A DNA stretch of 64,000 bases, from contig NZ_FOAS01000012.1 in assembly GCF_900109735.1 (NCBI RefSeq), positions 62,001 through 126,000 on the forward strand. The letters are read 5' to 3'. The position numbers were made by a program, and so were the translations under genes. This DNA is from Atopomonas hussainii (GTDB lineage Bacteria > Pseudomonadota > Gammaproteobacteria > Pseudomonadales > Pseudomonadaceae). The notes under the pieces are model-generated. The model was not told the origin of the DNA. It was given only the letters and a program-made list of their open reading frames with translations, and did not search any database. Each line of letters opens with the position of its first letter. Within the stretch, counting starts at the first letter, position 1. Of the stretch, positions 29,377 through 39,532 are shown piece by piece.

Positions 29377-31755
29377 ATGACCACCCGCAGCACTACCAGC
29401 GATAACAGCAGCCCCGCGATTGCCAACGAGCAATTCCGCCAGTTGCTGGCCGGCTCTCGGCAAATGCTGGTTAGCACGCTCTCCGAACGCATCAGCGAAT
29501 CGTTTGGCCACGTCGACCAAACCTTGTTTGAAGCCGCCGACCAAGCCGAAACCAACCAAGTGCAGACCCTGTTTTTCGACAGCATGCGCGAGATTCGCAG
29601 TCGCCGCGGCGAAATCGAACGCCAGTTCTTGCGTTTAATTGCAGAAAACTTTGCTGACTTTTTAGCCGGCAAAGTGCCGCCGCCACGCGACCTGCAAGGC
29701 ATGGAGGCCGACGAGCTGTCGCTGGTGCAAAACGAGGAATACGAAGAAGCCCTGCAAGTGACCACCATGGCGCAGCACGTTAATAACCGCTGCGTGCAAG
29801 AGCTATTCACCTTGGAACAACGCTTGGCCGTGATCAACAACGGCCGCAAACCCAGCGACGAAGCCAACCCGTTTGCCGCGCGCAAAATTGCCCAAGCCTT
29901 TAGCGATGCGCTGCGCGCGCACAGCTTTCACCCGCGCATTAAACAAATGCTGTATGTGCTGTTCGATCAGCACGTGATGAGCTGCTTGGACGAACTGTAC
30001 AAAACCCTGAATCAGCGCCTCATCGACGCCGGCATTCTGCCCAACCTCAAATACAGCGCGCGCCGCGCCCCCAGTGCACCTAGCAAGTCAGCCGCCCCAG
30101 CCAGCAATGAGGCGCCCAACGACGACGAACAGCCGTCGTCAGCCCATGCCAGCGCACCTAACAACGCGCCCAACCAAGGCGCAGGCGCTGCACAAGCCAG
30201 TAGCGCGCACAGCGCTGGCGGGCTTAGCCAAGGCGATGGCGCCGCACTGCACGCCGCCGCACAAGCCGCCGCTGAAAGCCTGCAAATGCTGTCGAACCTC
30301 ACCAGCCTGATCCAAACCCAGCGCAACCAAGCACCGCAAGCGCCGATATATGGTGAAACCCGCAGCATCAGCGCCTACAGCCCGAGCGATGCGCAAGAAA
30401 GCTTCAGCATTGGCGAGCTGTTCTCCGCGCTCGACCGACTGCAAGAAAGCAGCGCCCGCGAACTGCCACAGAATATTCACACCGCGCAGAAAGTGGCGCC
30501 GGTGAAGCAATCACTGCACGAAGACCTGCAACAGCACAGCGAAAAACCCGGCAAAGTGAAAGTTGGCGATGCCGAAGCGGATGTCATCGACTTAGTCGGC
30601 ATGCTGTTTGACTACATCCTCGATGATGACAACCTGCCCGACCACTTCAAAACCCTGCTCTCGCACCTGCACACGCCGTATTTGAAAATCGCCTTGCAAG
30701 ACAAAGCCGTGTTCAGCAACCACGACCACCCCGCGCGGCGCCTGCTGAATAATTTGGCCCAAGCCGGCGTGCTGTACGGCGACAGCAACGACAACCAGCC
30801 CTTGCAGGCAAAAATTCAGTGGATGGTGGAAAAAGTCATCCACGAATTTAAAGGCGAGCTGGCCATGCTGGAGAAGCTCAGCGAAGAGCTGGACGACTTC
30901 TTAACCGTGCAAAACCGCCAAGCCGAACTGGTCGAGCGCCGTGCGGTAGAAGCGGCACGCGGCCGGGAAAAACTCTTACAAGCGCGGCAAGACGCCGAAA
31001 GCCAAATCCACCAGCGTTTAGAGGGCAAGAATCCGCCGCTGCTGATTCGCAATTTCCTCGAACTCACTTGGGTCGATGTGTTGGTCTTTAGCCAGCTGCG
31101 CCAAGGGGTCGCCAGCCCCGCGTGGCAAAACGCGCTAAAGGTCGCCGAGCAGCTCATTCTCGGCTCTAGCCCGCTGGAAGCCGTCGCCCTCGCCCAGTTC
31201 AAATCGACCCAAGCGCAACTGCTCGATCAGGTGCGCGAAGGCTTGGAGCAAGTCGGCGGCTATCAAGAAGACGGCATCCGCCGCTTGCTGGCCGATCTGT
31301 CGACCTGCTTTCACGCCGTGCAAGCCAAAGCCCCGCAGATTGCCGACAAGATCAAACACGACCTGCCCCCCTCGCAACTGGGCAGCATGCTCGGCGAAGA
31401 TGCCCCGGCAACCACCCCGGCCAAGCCCAGCAGCGAACTGAGCGCGGCGGCCAAAGCGCGCCTTAAAGAGCTGGATGATCTGGAGTTCGGCACTTGGTTC
31501 GACATCAAGCACCAGCAGCGCCTGCAACGGCTCAAGCTGTCGTGGTTTAGCCCCACCACCCGCAAATACATGTTTGTTGACCAAAGCGGCCACCGCACCC
31601 TAGTGATGAGCCGCGAAGAACTCGCTCAAGCGCTGGAGAGCCAACAAGCGTGCATCATTGAGCCCGAGCGCAAACCGCTGGTCGACCGCGCCCTCACCAC
31701 CATCTACAAAGTGCTGCAGCGGATTACCGGCCGCCAAGCAGCCACGGCGAACTGA
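29377..31755 (+). CDS. DUF1631 family protein
   Basis: 792 residues from MTTRSTTSDNSSPAIANEQF (GAGGGA upstream); in-frame starts at 29314 and 29359 are less well placed. The sequence matches what I know of DUF1631: an N-terminal helical part (LFFDSMREIRSRRGEIERQFLRLIAENF), an Ala/Pro/Ser-rich linker (about residues 230-300), a central helical part (VDVIDLVGMLFDYILDDDNLPDHFKTLLSHLHTPYLKIAL-like region) and a C-terminal domain (ELDDLEFGTWFDIKHQQ, RLKLSWFSPTTRKYMFVDQSG) that reads like a PilZ-related barrel. No enzyme motif is visible and function is unknown. A PilZ gene follows after 25 bases, hinting at c-di-GMP signalling. Confidence 0.85.
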   Translation: MTTRSTTSDNSSPAIANEQFRQLLAGSRQMLVSTLSERISESFGHVDQTLFEAADQAETNQVQTLFFDSMREIRSRRGEIERQFLRLIAENFADFLAGKVPPPRDLQGMEADELSLVQNEEYEEALQVTTMAQHVNNRCVQELFTLEQRLAVINNGRKPSDEANPFAARKIAQAFSDALRAHSFHPRIKQMLYVLFDQHVMSCLDELYKTLNQRLIDAGILPNLKYSARRAPSAPSKSAAPASNEAPNDDEQPSSAHASAPNNAPNQGAGAAQASSAHSAGGLSQGDGAALHAAAQAAAESLQMLSNLTSLIQTQRNQAPQAPIYGETRSISAYSPSDAQESFSIGELFSALDRLQESSARELPQNIHTAQKVAPVKQSLHEDLQQHSEKPGKVKVGDAEADVIDLVGMLFDYILDDDNLPDHFKTLLSHLHTPYLKIALQDKAVFSNHDHPARRLLNNLAQAGVLYGDSNDNQPLQAKIQWMVEKVIHEFKGELAMLEKLSEELDDFLTVQNRQAELVERRAVEAARGREKLLQARQDAESQIHQRLEGKNPPLLIRNFLELTWVDVLVFSQLRQGVASPAWQNALKVAEQLILGSSPLEAVALAQFKSTQAQLLDQVREGLEQVGGYQEDGIRRLLADLSTCFHAVQAKAPQIADKIKHDLPPSQLGSMLGEDAPATTPAKPSSELSAAAKARLKELDDLEFGTWFDIKHQQRLQRLKLSWFSPTTRKYMFVDQSGHRTLVMSREELAQALESQQACIIEPERKPLVDRALTTIYKVLQRITGRQAATAN

Positions 31756-31780
31756 GCCGATAACAGGACCGAGAAACGCA

Positions 31781-32107
31781 ATGGACGAACGCCGCTACCA
31801 ACCCCGAGTCGCCCCACAGCAACCGCTCGAGTTGATCGACAGCATCACCGGCAAACGCATGGGGCGGGTGGTGGATCTTTCCGAAGAAGGTCTGATGATC
31901 TTCAGCGAAATGCACATTGACGCCGAATCCATCTGGCAGTGCGTACTGATCAGCCAAGATGGCGCCGAAGTGCCACTGGGCGCGGAATGCCTATGGAGTC
32001 GCAGCGGCGGCGATCAACAACACTGCTGGGCCGGCTTTCACATCATCGACATCAGCGATGAAGGTAACGCCAAAGTGCAGGCGTGGATTATTGCCGGCTT
32101 AGCTTAA
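31781..32107 (+). CDS. PilZ-domain protein (c-di-GMP receptor)
   Basis: 108 residues. The PilZ c-di-GMP site is intact: R5-x3-R9 within ERRYQPR and the second motif DLSEEG (D/N-x-S-x-x-G), followed by the beta-barrel strands (VPLGAECLWSRSGG, CWAGFHIIDIS). It is a single-domain receptor of the second messenger. It starts 25 bases after the DUF1631 gene, probably in the same transcript. The target is unknown. Confidence 0.88.
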   Translation: MDERRYQPRVAPQQPLELIDSITGKRMGRVVDLSEEGLMIFSEMHIDAESIWQCVLISQDGAEVPLGAECLWSRSGGDQQHCWAGFHIIDISDEGNAKVQAWIIAGLA

Positions 32108-32144
32108 GCTCAGCGTTTGCTTCCACCTTTAGGTCGCGCACGAT

Positions 32145-32474
32145 ATGGATATCAACAACCTGCCCTTCGGCATCACCGACTGGGAGCAACTCCCTAGCAC
32201 CCTGCATGCGGGTGAGCGCGGCAGCGCCACGTGGCGCACCCAGCACTTTGGCCCCATTCGCGTGCGCCGCGTGGACTACTCCGCCGGTTACTTGGCCGAC
32301 CACTGGTGCCGCAAAGGGCACATCCTGTTCTGCCTAGCCGGCGAGCTGACCACCGAACTGGAAGACGGGCGCTGTTTTGTGCTCAAGCCCGGCATGAGCT
32401 ATCAGGTCGGCGATAACGCCGAAGCGCACCGCTCTAGCACCGAAGTGGGTGCCAGCTTGTTTGTGGTGGATTAA
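32145..32474 (+). CDS. DHCW-motif cupin-fold protein
   Basis: 109 residues. The small cupin barrel shows the family hallmark ADHWCRKGHILFCLAGELTTELEDG with the DHxC-type motif, and LKPGMSYQVGDNAEAHRSSTEVGASLFVV as the second half with a metal-type His. The family has no settled function. It lies 37 bases after the PilZ gene on the same strand and is convergent with clpB. Confidence 0.88.
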   Translation: MDINNLPFGITDWEQLPSTLHAGERGSATWRTQHFGPIRVRRVDYSAGYLADHWCRKGHILFCLAGELTTELEDGRCFVLKPGMSYQVGDNAEAHRSSTEVGASLFVVD

Positions 32475-32482
32475 AACAATGA

Positions 32483-32500
32483 GGGCAGCTTGCGCTGCCC
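32483..32500. terminator. Hairpin between the cupin gene and clpB
   Basis: GGGCAGC (32483-32489) and GCTGCCC (32494-32500) form a stem with a TTGC loop in the 52-base gap between convergent stops. On the - strand it is followed by TCATTGTTTTAA, so it may serve clpB. Confidence 0.5.
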
Positions 32501-32526
32501 TAACCACGCCAAAGCCAGCAAACGTC

Positions 32527-35091
32527 TTAGTTAAACACCACCTCTTCCCCCTCCAGTGCAGCTTTGATCTGGCTGCCTGGGGCAAAGCGCCCGGAGAGGA
32601 TGGCTTGCGCCAGCGGGTTTTCGATCCAGCGTTGAATGGCGCGTTTTAGCGGGCGCGCGCCGTACACCGGGTCGAAGCCGACGGCGACCAGTTTATCCAG
32701 CGCTTCTTGGCTGAGTTCTAAGCTCAGCTCGCGCTCGGCCAAGCGGCTGCGCAGGCGGGCCAGTTGGATATTGGCGATACCGGCGATTTGTTCGCGGGCC
32801 AGCGGCTCGAACACCACCACTTCGTCGATCCGGTTGATGAACTCGGGGCGGAAGTGCATGCCCACCGCATCCATCACCGCGGCGCGCTGCGCTTCGGCGT
32901 CGCCGGCCAGCTCTTGGATTTGCGCCGAGCCTAGGTTGGAGGTCATCACCACCACGGCGTTTTTAAAGTCCACGGTACGGCCTTGGCTGTCGGTCAGGCG
33001 GCCGTCTTCGAGCACTTGCAGCAGCACGTTGAACACATCGGGGTGGGCCTTCTCCACCTCATCCAAGAGGATCACCGAGTACGGCTTACGGCGCACGGCT
33101 TCGGTCAGATAGCCGCCTTCTTCATAACCCACATAGCCGGGCGGCGCGCCGATTAAGCGAGCCACGGAGTGCTTCTCCATAAACTCGGACATGTCGATGC
33201 GCACCAGCGCTTCTTCGGTATCGAAGAGAAACTCGGCCAGCGCCTTACACAGCTCGGTTTTACCCACGCCGGTGGGGCCTAAGAAGAGGAATGAGCCGCT
33301 GGGGCGATTCGGGTCGGCCAGCCCCGCACGCGAACGGCGTACGGCGTTGGCCACCGCCACCACGGCTTCGTGCTGACCGATCACCCGGTTATGCAGGGCA
33401 TCTTCCATGCGCAGCAGTTTGTCGCGCTCGCCCTCAAGCATTTTCGCCACCGGAATGCCGGTCCACTTGGACACTACTTCGGCGATTTCTTCATCGGTGA
33501 CCTTGCTGCGCAGCAGTTGGTTTTCGCTTTTACCGTGCGCGTCGACCATTTGCAGGCTGCGCTCCAAGTCCGGGATAACCCCGTATTGCAGCTCGGCCAT
33601 GCGATTCAGGTCGCCCTTACGGCGGGCCAACTCCAAGTCTTGTTTGGCTTGTTCGAGCTTTTGTTGCAACTGCGCCGAGCCTTGTACCTCGGCTTTTTCC
33701 GACTTCCACACCTCTTCCAAGTCGGCGTATTCGTGCTGCAACTTGGCGATGTCGTCTTCCAACTTGGCCAAGCGTTTGCGCGCGGCTTCGTCTTCTTCTT
33801 TCTTCAGTGCTTGGCGCTCAACTTTCAGCTGAATCAAGCGACGGTCGAGGCGATCCAGCGCTTCAGGCTTGGAATCGATCTCCATACGAATGCGGCTGGC
33901 CGCTTCGTCGATCAGGTCGATGGCCTTGTCCGGCAGCTGACGATCGGTGATGTAACGATGACTCAGCTTGGCGGCAGCGATGATCGCACCATCAGTGATG
34001 GTCACCTTGTGGTGCACTTCGTAGCGCTCTTTCAGGCCGCGCAGGATGGCGATGGTGTCTTCTTCGCTGGGTTCATCGACCAGCACCTTCTGGAAGCGGC
34101 GCTCCAGCGCAGCGTCTTTTTCGATGTACTGGCGGTACTCATCCAGCGTGGTAGCACCCACGCAGTGCAGCTCGCCACGCGCCAGTGCGGGTTTGAGCAT
34201 GTTGCCGGCATCCATGGCGCCATCGGCTTTACCGGCGCCGACCATAGTATGCAGCTCGTCGATAAACAGGATGATGCGCCCTTCTTGCTTGCTCAGCTCG
34301 TTGAGCACGGCTTTGAGGCGTTCTTCAAATTCGCCACGGAACTTAGCGCCGGCAATCAGCGAGCCCATGTCCAGCGACAGCAAGCGCTTGTCCTTCAAAC
34401 CATCAGGCACTTCGCCATTAATGATGCGCTGCGCTAAGCCTTCGACAATCGCGGTTTTACCCACGCCCGGCTCGCCGATCAGCACCGGGTTGTTCTTGGT
34501 GCGGCGCTGCAATACCTGAATAGTGCGGCGGATTTCATCGTCGCGGCCAATCACCGGATCAAGCTTGCCGTCTTCGGCGCGCTTGGTCAGGTCGATGGTG
34601 TATTTATCCAGCGCTTGGCGGGCTTCTTCGGCGTTGGGGTCGTTCACCGCTTCGCCACCGCGCAGGTTGTTGATGGCGTTCTCCAAGGCTTTTTTCGACA
34701 CGCCTTGCGCCAGCAACAGCTTGCCCAAACGGGTGCTGTCATCCAGCGCGGCGAGCAGCACCAGTTCGCTGGAAATAAACTGATCGCCCTTCTGCTGCGC
34801 CAGTTTGTCGGCCAAGTTGAGCAACCGCGCCATGTCTTGCGACAGGGTGACATCGCCGGTGGGGTTAGAGATTTTCGGCAGATCACTCAGCGCTTTGTCC
34901 AACTGCGTGCTCAGTTGGCGCACATCGAAGCCGACTTGCGCCAGCAGCGGTTTAATCGAGCCGCCTTGCTGTTCGAGCATGGCCAGCAGCAGGTGCAGGG
35001 GTTCAATCGCCGGGTGGTCGCGGCCTACGGCCAGCGATTGAGCATCGGAAAGGGCCAGCTGTAATTTGCTGGTTAAACGGTCAATACGCAT
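32527..35091 (-). CDS. clpB: ClpB protein disaggregase
   Basis: 854 residues, full family length. An N-terminal Clp-N repeat domain, two AAA+ modules (Walker [14 protein letters not shown] and [13 protein letters not shown]; Walker [16 protein letters not shown] and [15 protein letters not shown]) and the middle coiled-coil domain ([23 protein letters not shown] region) are all present. The pore loops include KFRGEFEER and GYVGYEEGG. It works with DnaK to resolubilise aggregates after heat stress. It lies downstream of pgeF on the same strand, preceded by a sigma-32-type promoter. No internal start was examined in detail. Confidence 0.98.
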   Translation of the reverse strand: MRIDRLTSKLQLALSDAQSLAVGRDHPAIEPLHLLLAMLEQQGGSIKPLLAQVGFDVRQLSTQLDKALSDLPKISNPTGDVTLSQDMARLLNLADKLAQQKGDQFISSELVLLAALDDSTRLGKLLLAQGVSKKALENAINNLRGGEAVNDPNAEEARQALDKYTIDLTKRAEDGKLDPVIGRDDEIRRTIQVLQRRTKNNPVLIGEPGVGKTAIVEGLAQRIINGEVPDGLKDKRLLSLDMGSLIAGAKFRGEFEERLKAVLNELSKQEGRIILFIDELHTMVGAGKADGAMDAGNMLKPALARGELHCVGATTLDEYRQYIEKDAALERRFQKVLVDEPSEEDTIAILRGLKERYEVHHKVTITDGAIIAAAKLSHRYITDRQLPDKAIDLIDEAASRIRMEIDSKPEALDRLDRRLIQLKVERQALKKEEDEAARKRLAKLEDDIAKLQHEYADLEEVWKSEKAEVQGSAQLQQKLEQAKQDLELARRKGDLNRMAELQYGVIPDLERSLQMVDAHGKSENQLLRSKVTDEEIAEVVSKWTGIPVAKMLEGERDKLLRMEDALHNRVIGQHEAVVAVANAVRRSRAGLADPNRPSGSFLFLGPTGVGKTELCKALAEFLFDTEEALVRIDMSEFMEKHSVARLIGAPPGYVGYEEGGYLTEAVRRKPYSVILLDEVEKAHPDVFNVLLQVLEDGRLTDSQGRTVDFKNAVVVMTSNLGSAQIQELAGDAEAQRAAVMDAVGMHFRPEFINRIDEVVVFEPLAREQIAGIANIQLARLRSRLAERELSLELSQEALDKLVAVGFDPVYGARPLKRAIQRWIENPLAQAILSGRFAPGSQIKAALEGEEVVFN

Positions 35092-35178
35092 ACACAGTCC
35101 TCGGTCATGGCCAGCACGGGGCGATCACTTGCCCAACCACTAACGCGCCAGCGATACAGTTCAAAACACTTACTGTTT

Positions 35179-35206
35179 AGATAAGGACACTTTGCGCGCT
35201 TTCAAG
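35179..35206 (-). promoter_or_regulatory. Sigma-32-type heat-shock promoter of clpB
   Basis: On the - strand, CTTGAAA (35206-35200) is followed after 13 bases by CCTTATCT (35186-35179). The first box is an exact match and the second 6 of 8 to the RpoH consensus CTTGAAA / CCCCATNT. The leader before the clpB ATG would be about 80 bases. Confidence 0.75.
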
Positions 35207-35259
35207 GTGTAGCGCTTGATTTGGCGCAATGCCAAGGCCTGCTCGCGGCAGACGCAGGC

Positions 35260-35991
35260 TTATTCTGCCAGCCAGATTAAGCTGGCTTGGCGGCCGGTAT
35301 TGGCTTGCCGGCGGTAGGAAAAGAAGCGTGCTTCGTCGCTAAAGGTGCACTCGCCGCCGCCGGCCATTTGGCTCACGCCACAGGCCGCCAAACGCTGGCA
35401 GGCGAGCAGGTATAAGTCGGCATAAAAATGCCCATCGCGCTGACTGGGGATAAACGCGCTGGCAGCGGCGCGGTCAACCTGCATAAAGGCGTCGCGCACT
35501 TCAGCACCGACTTCAAAGGCTTGCGGGCCGATGGCCGGACCAAGCCATACGCTGACCTGCTCAGCCGGTGTGCGCATGGCTTTTAAGGTGGCCTCTAGCA
35601 CCCCAGCATGCAGGCCACGCCAGCCGGCATGCGCGGCGGCGACCACATCGCCCTGCGCACTGGCAAACAGCACTGGCAGGCAATCGGCGGTCATCACCAC
35701 GCAGGCTTTGCCGGGCGTGCGACTGATCACAGCATCGGCGCACGGCGTGCCGGTTGCCGTGGCGTCGACCACCTCGATGCCGTGCACTTGCTTGAGCCAG
35801 CAGGGCTCCATTTGCCATGCGCGCGCCAGCTTAGTGCGGTTAGCGGCCACGGCTTCGGGGCTATCGCCGACGTGATCGCCCAAGTTAAAGCTGGCATACG
35901 GCGCGGCGCTGGCACCGTCCAAACGGGTGGTCTGCAAGGCGCGCACGCCTTCAGGCAGGGACCAGTCGGGGAGATACCAGCTCGCGCTCAT
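35260..35991 (-). CDS. pgeF: PgeF/YfiH multicopper-oxidase-fold (peptidoglycan editing factor)
   Basis: 243 residues. The laccase-domain marks are NLGDHVGDSPEAVAANRTKLA, WLKQVHGIEVV, CVVMTADCLPVLFA, VAAAHAGWRGLHAGVLEATL and the late FSYRRQANTGRQASLIWL, giving the His/Cys metal ligands. The family is reported to remove mis-incorporated amino acids from peptidoglycan precursors, and related proteins act on purine nucleosides. It begins three bases after the rluD stop, and clpB follows, the standard Pseudomonas order. Confidence 0.94.
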   Translation of the reverse strand: MSASWYLPDWSLPEGVRALQTTRLDGASAAPYASFNLGDHVGDSPEAVAANRTKLARAWQMEPCWLKQVHGIEVVDATATGTPCADAVISRTPGKACVVMTADCLPVLFASAQGDVVAAAHAGWRGLHAGVLEATLKAMRTPAEQVSVWLGPAIGPQAFEVGAEVRDAFMQVDRAAASAFIPSQRDGHFYADLYLLACQRLAACGVSQMAGGGECTFSDEARFFSYRRQANTGRQASLIWLAE

Positions 35992-35994
35992 CGG

Positions 35995-36957
35995 TTAGCC
36001 CAAATAGGTTTCGGCGTCTTGCTTAAGCAGAGTCAGCAGCCAGCGGAAATCTTCCGGCAATGGCGACTCCCAGCCGACTTTCTTGCCTGTAGCCGGGTGT
36101 TCCAGCTCAAGAAAGCGCGCATGCAGCGCCTGACGCGGAAATTCGCGCAGCGCTTGAATTAAGGTTTGGCTCGAACCCGGCGGAATCTGCACGCGGCCGC
36201 CGTATTGCGGGTCGCCCACCAGCGGGTAATGCAGATGGCTCATGTGCACGCGAATTTGATGGGTACGGCCAGTTTCTAGCTTAACCCGCACATGGGTATG
36301 CCCACGGAAGCGCTCTAGCACGCGGTAATGGCTCACCGCTGGTTTGCCGCCGGCGACCACCGCCATCTTCTGCCGTTGTTGCGGATGACGACCAATCGGC
36401 TGATCGACGGTGCCGCCAGCGGTAATCACGCCCAGTACCACAGCCTCGTACAGACGGCTCACGGTGCGTGCTTGCAGCTGGCGGACTAAGACGTTTTGCG
36501 CTTCCACCGTCTTCGCCACCACCATCAAACCCGTGGTGTCTTTATCTAAACGGTGCACGATGCCCGCACGCGGCACTTTGTCGAGCGCCGGCACATGGTG
36601 CAGCAAGGCATTTAACAAGGTGCCATCGGCATGCCCGGCAGCCGGGTGCACCACTAGGCCGGCGGGCTTGTCGATGACCAGAATATGCTCATCTTCAAAG
36701 ACAATATTCAGCGCGATAGCTTGCGCCTCCCACTGGCCTTGCACTTCGATGGTCGCTTTCAGCGCCAGCTCGCAGCCGGCGTGCACCACATCCTTAGGAC
36801 GCAGGGTTTTGCCGTCCGCTGTTAAGGCGCCGTCTTTAATCCAACCGGCAAGGCGGGAGCGGGAATAATCTTCAAACAGCTGCGCGGCCACTTGGTCAAG
36901 GCGTTGACCGCCTAGCTCCACGGGCACAGTGGCGTTTTTTTCAATGAGTTCAGACAT
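35995..36957 (-). CDS. rluD: 23S rRNA pseudouridine synthase RluD
   Basis: 320 residues. An N-terminal S4 RNA-binding domain (QRLDQVAAQLFEDYSRSRLAGWIKDGALTADG region) is followed by the RluA-type catalytic domain with GIVHRLDKDTTGLMVVAKT containing the catalytic Asp, and RTHQIRVHMSHLHYPLVGDPQYGG. The enzyme modifies positions 1911/1915/1917 of helix 69 in E. coli. It is divergent from bamD, a conserved pairing, with a 140-base spacer, and is closely followed by pgeF. Confidence 0.96.
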   Translation of the reverse strand: MSELIEKNATVPVELGGQRLDQVAAQLFEDYSRSRLAGWIKDGALTADGKTLRPKDVVHAGCELALKATIEVQGQWEAQAIALNIVFEDEHILVIDKPAGLVVHPAAGHADGTLLNALLHHVPALDKVPRAGIVHRLDKDTTGLMVVAKTVEAQNVLVRQLQARTVSRLYEAVVLGVITAGGTVDQPIGRHPQQRQKMAVVAGGKPAVSHYRVLERFRGHTHVRVKLETGRTHQIRVHMSHLHYPLVGDPQYGGRVQIPPGSSQTLIQALREFPRQALHARFLELEHPATGKKVGWESPLPEDFRWLLTLLKQDAETYLG

Positions 36958-37097
36958 GGCGATAAGAGGGCTGCAAGGCTTTTGGTTTCGCCTGCGCGCT
37001 GTGGTTAAATACGGCGTTCTTCAACCCCGTTAGCGGGCGCTCACTATAACAGGACGGCCTGATCGCGTCAGCCGCCGTCTCAGGGATGCACGACACC

Positions 37098-38084
37098 ATG
37101 CCAGTGAACAAGTTGTTGTTGATTGCCGCGTTGGCCCTTATTGCGGCCTGTTCTTCAAAAACGGTCATCGACGAAAACCTCACCGAAAACGAACTGTACG
37201 CTCAGGCTCAGGAAGACCTAGGAAGCAGCCGCTACAGCACCGCGATTGAAAAGCTCAAAGCCCTTGAGTCGCGCTACCCCTTCGGCCGCTACGCCGAGCA
37301 GGCGCAGCTGGAGCTGATCTACGCCTACTTTAAGAGTGTAGAACCCGAAGCCGCGCGCGCTGCGGCCGATCGTTTTATTCGTCTGCACCCACAACACCCG
37401 AGCGTGGATTACGCCTACTACATCAAGGGGTTGTCCTCGTTCGAGCAAGACCGTGGGTTGATCTCGCGCTTTATTCCGCTGGACATGACCAAGCGTGACC
37501 CGGGCGCGGCGCGTGACTCGTTCAACGAGTTCGCCCAGCTGACCAGCCGCTCCCCCAACAGCCGCTACGCACCGGACGCCAAGGCGCGCATGATCTACCT
37601 GCGCAACCTGCTGGCCGCCTATGAAGTGCACGCCGGCGACTACTACTTAAAGCGTAAAGCCTACGTAGCCGCGGCTAACCGTGGTCGTTATATCGTCGAG
37701 AACTTCCAAGGCACCCCTGCGGTAGGCGATGGCTTGGCGATCATGACTGAGGCTTACCATCACCTCGGCATGCAAGACTTAAAGCAAACCTCGCTGGATG
37801 CGCTGAAGCTTAACTACCCTGAGCACCCAAGCTTGGATGGTGGCGAGTTCAAGGTCACCTACAAGCAAAAAGAAGAGCGCAGCTGGCTGTATCGCAACAC
37901 TGTCGGCCTGTTCGACAATGCTGCGCCGCTGCCGCCGGGCCAAACCCGCGCCAGTCAAGACGTAATTCAACAGTACGAAGATGCTGAAGAAGCTATCCCC
38001 GGCGAGCTGAAAGAAGGCCTGCAAGGCGAAGAAGAGAAAGAGCGCTCTTGGTTCAGCTACCTGACCTTCGGCCTGTTCGACTAA
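37098..38084 (+). CDS. bamD: BamD outer-membrane assembly lipoprotein
   Basis: 328 residues from [20 protein letters not shown], a lipoprotein signal with lipobox I-A-A-C and Cys18 as the acylated residue. An in-frame ATG at 37086 abuts its only AGGG, so 37098 is preferred. The mature part is built of TPR helices ([86 protein letters not shown]). BamD is the essential lipoprotein of the BAM complex that inserts outer-membrane beta-barrels. The acidic C-terminal extension is common in Pseudomonas. It is followed by a strong terminator. Confidence 0.95.
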   Translation: MPVNKLLLIAALALIAACSSKTVIDENLTENELYAQAQEDLGSSRYSTAIEKLKALESRYPFGRYAEQAQLELIYAYFKSVEPEAARAAADRFIRLHPQHPSVDYAYYIKGLSSFEQDRGLISRFIPLDMTKRDPGAARDSFNEFAQLTSRSPNSRYAPDAKARMIYLRNLLAAYEVHAGDYYLKRKAYVAAANRGRYIVENFQGTPAVGDGLAIMTEAYHHLGMQDLKQTSLDALKLNYPEHPSLDGGEFKVTYKQKEERSWLYRNTVGLFDNAAPLPPGQTRASQDVIQQYEDAEEAIPGELKEGLQGEEEKERSWFSYLTFGLFD

Positions 38085-38101
38085 GTCGCACAGCGCTCTC
38101 A

Positions 38102-38140
38102 ACAAAAAAGCCCGCAGCATTCACTGCGGGCTTTTTTGTT
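38102..38140. terminator. Bidirectional terminator between bamD and mscS
   Basis: The stem AGCCCGCAG (38109-38117) / CTGCGGGCT (38124-38132) is flanked by AAAAAA and TTTTTT, serving the convergent bamD and mscS-type genes. Confidence 0.9.
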
Positions 38141-38154
38141 GGCCATGGGGGCGC

Positions 38155-38979
38155 TTATTTCACTTGATGCATGACCCGCTGCGGGAACGGAATCGACAGC
38201 CCTGCTGCTTCTAAACGCTCTTTACCTTGCTCGGTAAAGCCGAACATCACGTTCCAATATTCGGCAGTATCTACCCACACGCGCAGTTGCAGATTGACTG
38301 AGCTGTCAGCCAATGCCGTCACCCACAACACAGGCTCTGGGTCTTGATGTACGCGGCTGTCTTCGTTGGCCATGGCCAACAGCACATCACGCGCCAGCTT
38401 GATGTCATCGCGGTAATCAATGCCAAAAGGGATATCCACACGGCGGCGTGATTCACGCGAGAAGTTGGTAATAGTGCCGTTGGACAGCGCGCCATTGGGC
38501 ACCACGACGATCTTGTTGTCGCCGGTTTTTAACACCGTGTGGAAGATCTGAATCTGCACCACAGTGCCGCTAATGCCCTGCGCTTCAACAAAGTCACCGG
38601 CCTTAAACGGACGGAACAACAGAATCAGCACGCCACCGGCGAAATTCGACAAACTGCCCTGCAGCGCCAGACCAATCGCCAAACCAGCAGCACCAATGGC
38701 CGCCACGAACGAGGTGGTTTCCACGCCGATCATGCTCGCCACGCTGACGATCAACAGCACCTTCAGGACGATATTCGCCAGGCTGGCGATAAAGCCGTGC
38801 AGCGTGGGGTCGACGGCCTTCATGGTCAGCAGCGCGGTGATGCGCTTGCTCAGTTTGTTGGTCAGCCACCAACCCAGCACTAAGGTAATCAGCGCCAGCG
38901 TCAGCTGCCCGCCGTAATGCAAAATCAACGGCATCCAAGTATTGGCCAGCTCTAACAGCTGGTTGTATTCAAGCTCCAT
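38155..38979 (-). CDS. MscS-family mechanosensitive channel
   Basis: 274 residues from MELEYNQLLELANTW; AGGAG six bases before this ATG selects it over an upstream start. Three membrane segments (about residues 23-45, 66-90, 92-115) include the Gly/Ala-rich pore helix TM3 (GLAIGLALQGSLSNFAGGVLILLFRPF). The cytoplasmic vestibule then follows (GDFVEAQGISGTVVQIQIFHTVLKT, IVVVPNGALSNGTITNFSRESRRRVDIPFGIDY). It opens under membrane tension to release solutes in hypo-osmotic shock. It follows yajQ on the same strand after a terminator-like hairpin. Confidence 0.95.
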   Translation of the reverse strand: MELEYNQLLELANTWMPLILHYGGQLTLALITLVLGWWLTNKLSKRITALLTMKAVDPTLHGFIASLANIVLKVLLIVSVASMIGVETTSFVAAIGAAGLAIGLALQGSLSNFAGGVLILLFRPFKAGDFVEAQGISGTVVQIQIFHTVLKTGDNKIVVVPNGALSNGTITNFSRESRRRVDIPFGIDYRDDIKLARDVLLAMANEDSRVHQDPEPVLWVTALADSSVNLQLRVWVDTAEYWNVMFGFTEQGKERLEAAGLSIPFPQRVMHQVK

Positions 38980-39002
38980 AGTCACTCCTCGTTTTATGGA
39001 AG

Positions 39003-39037
39003 GATAAAAATGACGAAGGCCCACAAGGGGCCTTCGT
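39003..39037 (-). terminator. yajQ terminator
   Basis: The stem ACGAAGGCCC (39013-39022) / GGGCCTTCGT (39028-39037) is followed on the - strand by CATTTTTATCC, between yajQ and the mscS-type gene. Confidence 0.8.
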
Positions 39038-39052
39038 TAGAAACAGCAACGC

Positions 39053-39532
39053 TTAATCGCGGAAGTTGTTGTACTGCAGCGGCATACCCAGCTCTTTAGT
39101 GCGCAGCAAGGCGATGGCCTCTTGCAGGTCGTCACGCTTTTTGCCGGTCACCCGCACTTGCTCACCTTGAATGGCGGCTTGCACCTTGAGCTTGGCGTCT
39201 TTGATCAGCGCGACGATTTTCTTCGCTAAGTCTTTATCAATGCCCTGCCGCAGCAGCACTTCTTGCTTCATTTCTTTGCCCGAGGCATAGGCGTCTTTGA
39301 CTTCCAGACACTGGATATCGATCTTGCGCTTAACCAGCGAGCTCTTAAGAATTTCCAGCATTTGCTGCAGTAGGTAATCCGCCTCGGCGGTCATGGTCAC
39401 GCTGAGATCTTTGGCCTCGAAGCTGCCTTTACCGCGCAGATCGTAGCGGCGCTCCAGTTCCTTCATGGCATTGTCGATAGCGTTGGTGACTTCGTGTTTA
39501 TCCAGCTCAGACACCACATCAAAAGACGGCAT
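39053..39532 (-). CDS. yajQ: YajQ-family nucleotide-binding protein
   Basis: 159 residues, the usual length. Its two ferredoxin-like halves show [86 protein letters not shown]-type sequence and the terminal [12 protein letters not shown]. YajQ proteins are reported to bind c-di-GMP in Xanthomonas and to act with transcription factors. GGAGG lies just before the ATG. It is divergent from a response regulator with a degenerate GGDEF-like domain, which is suggestive for c-di-GMP signalling. Confidence 0.95.
   Translation of the reverse strand: MPSFDVVSELDKHEVTNAIDNAMKELERRYDLRGKGSFEAKDLSVTMTAEADYLLQQMLEILKSSLVKRKIDIQCLEVKDAYASGKEMKQEVLLRQGIDKDLAKKIVALIKDAKLKVQAAIQGEQVRVTGKKRDDLQEAIALLRTKELGMPLQYNNFRD

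Noticed and set aside
33370-34437. A 355-codon open frame opposite clpB
   Set aside because: It is a shadow of clpB on the other strand, without a ribosome site or recognisable domain.
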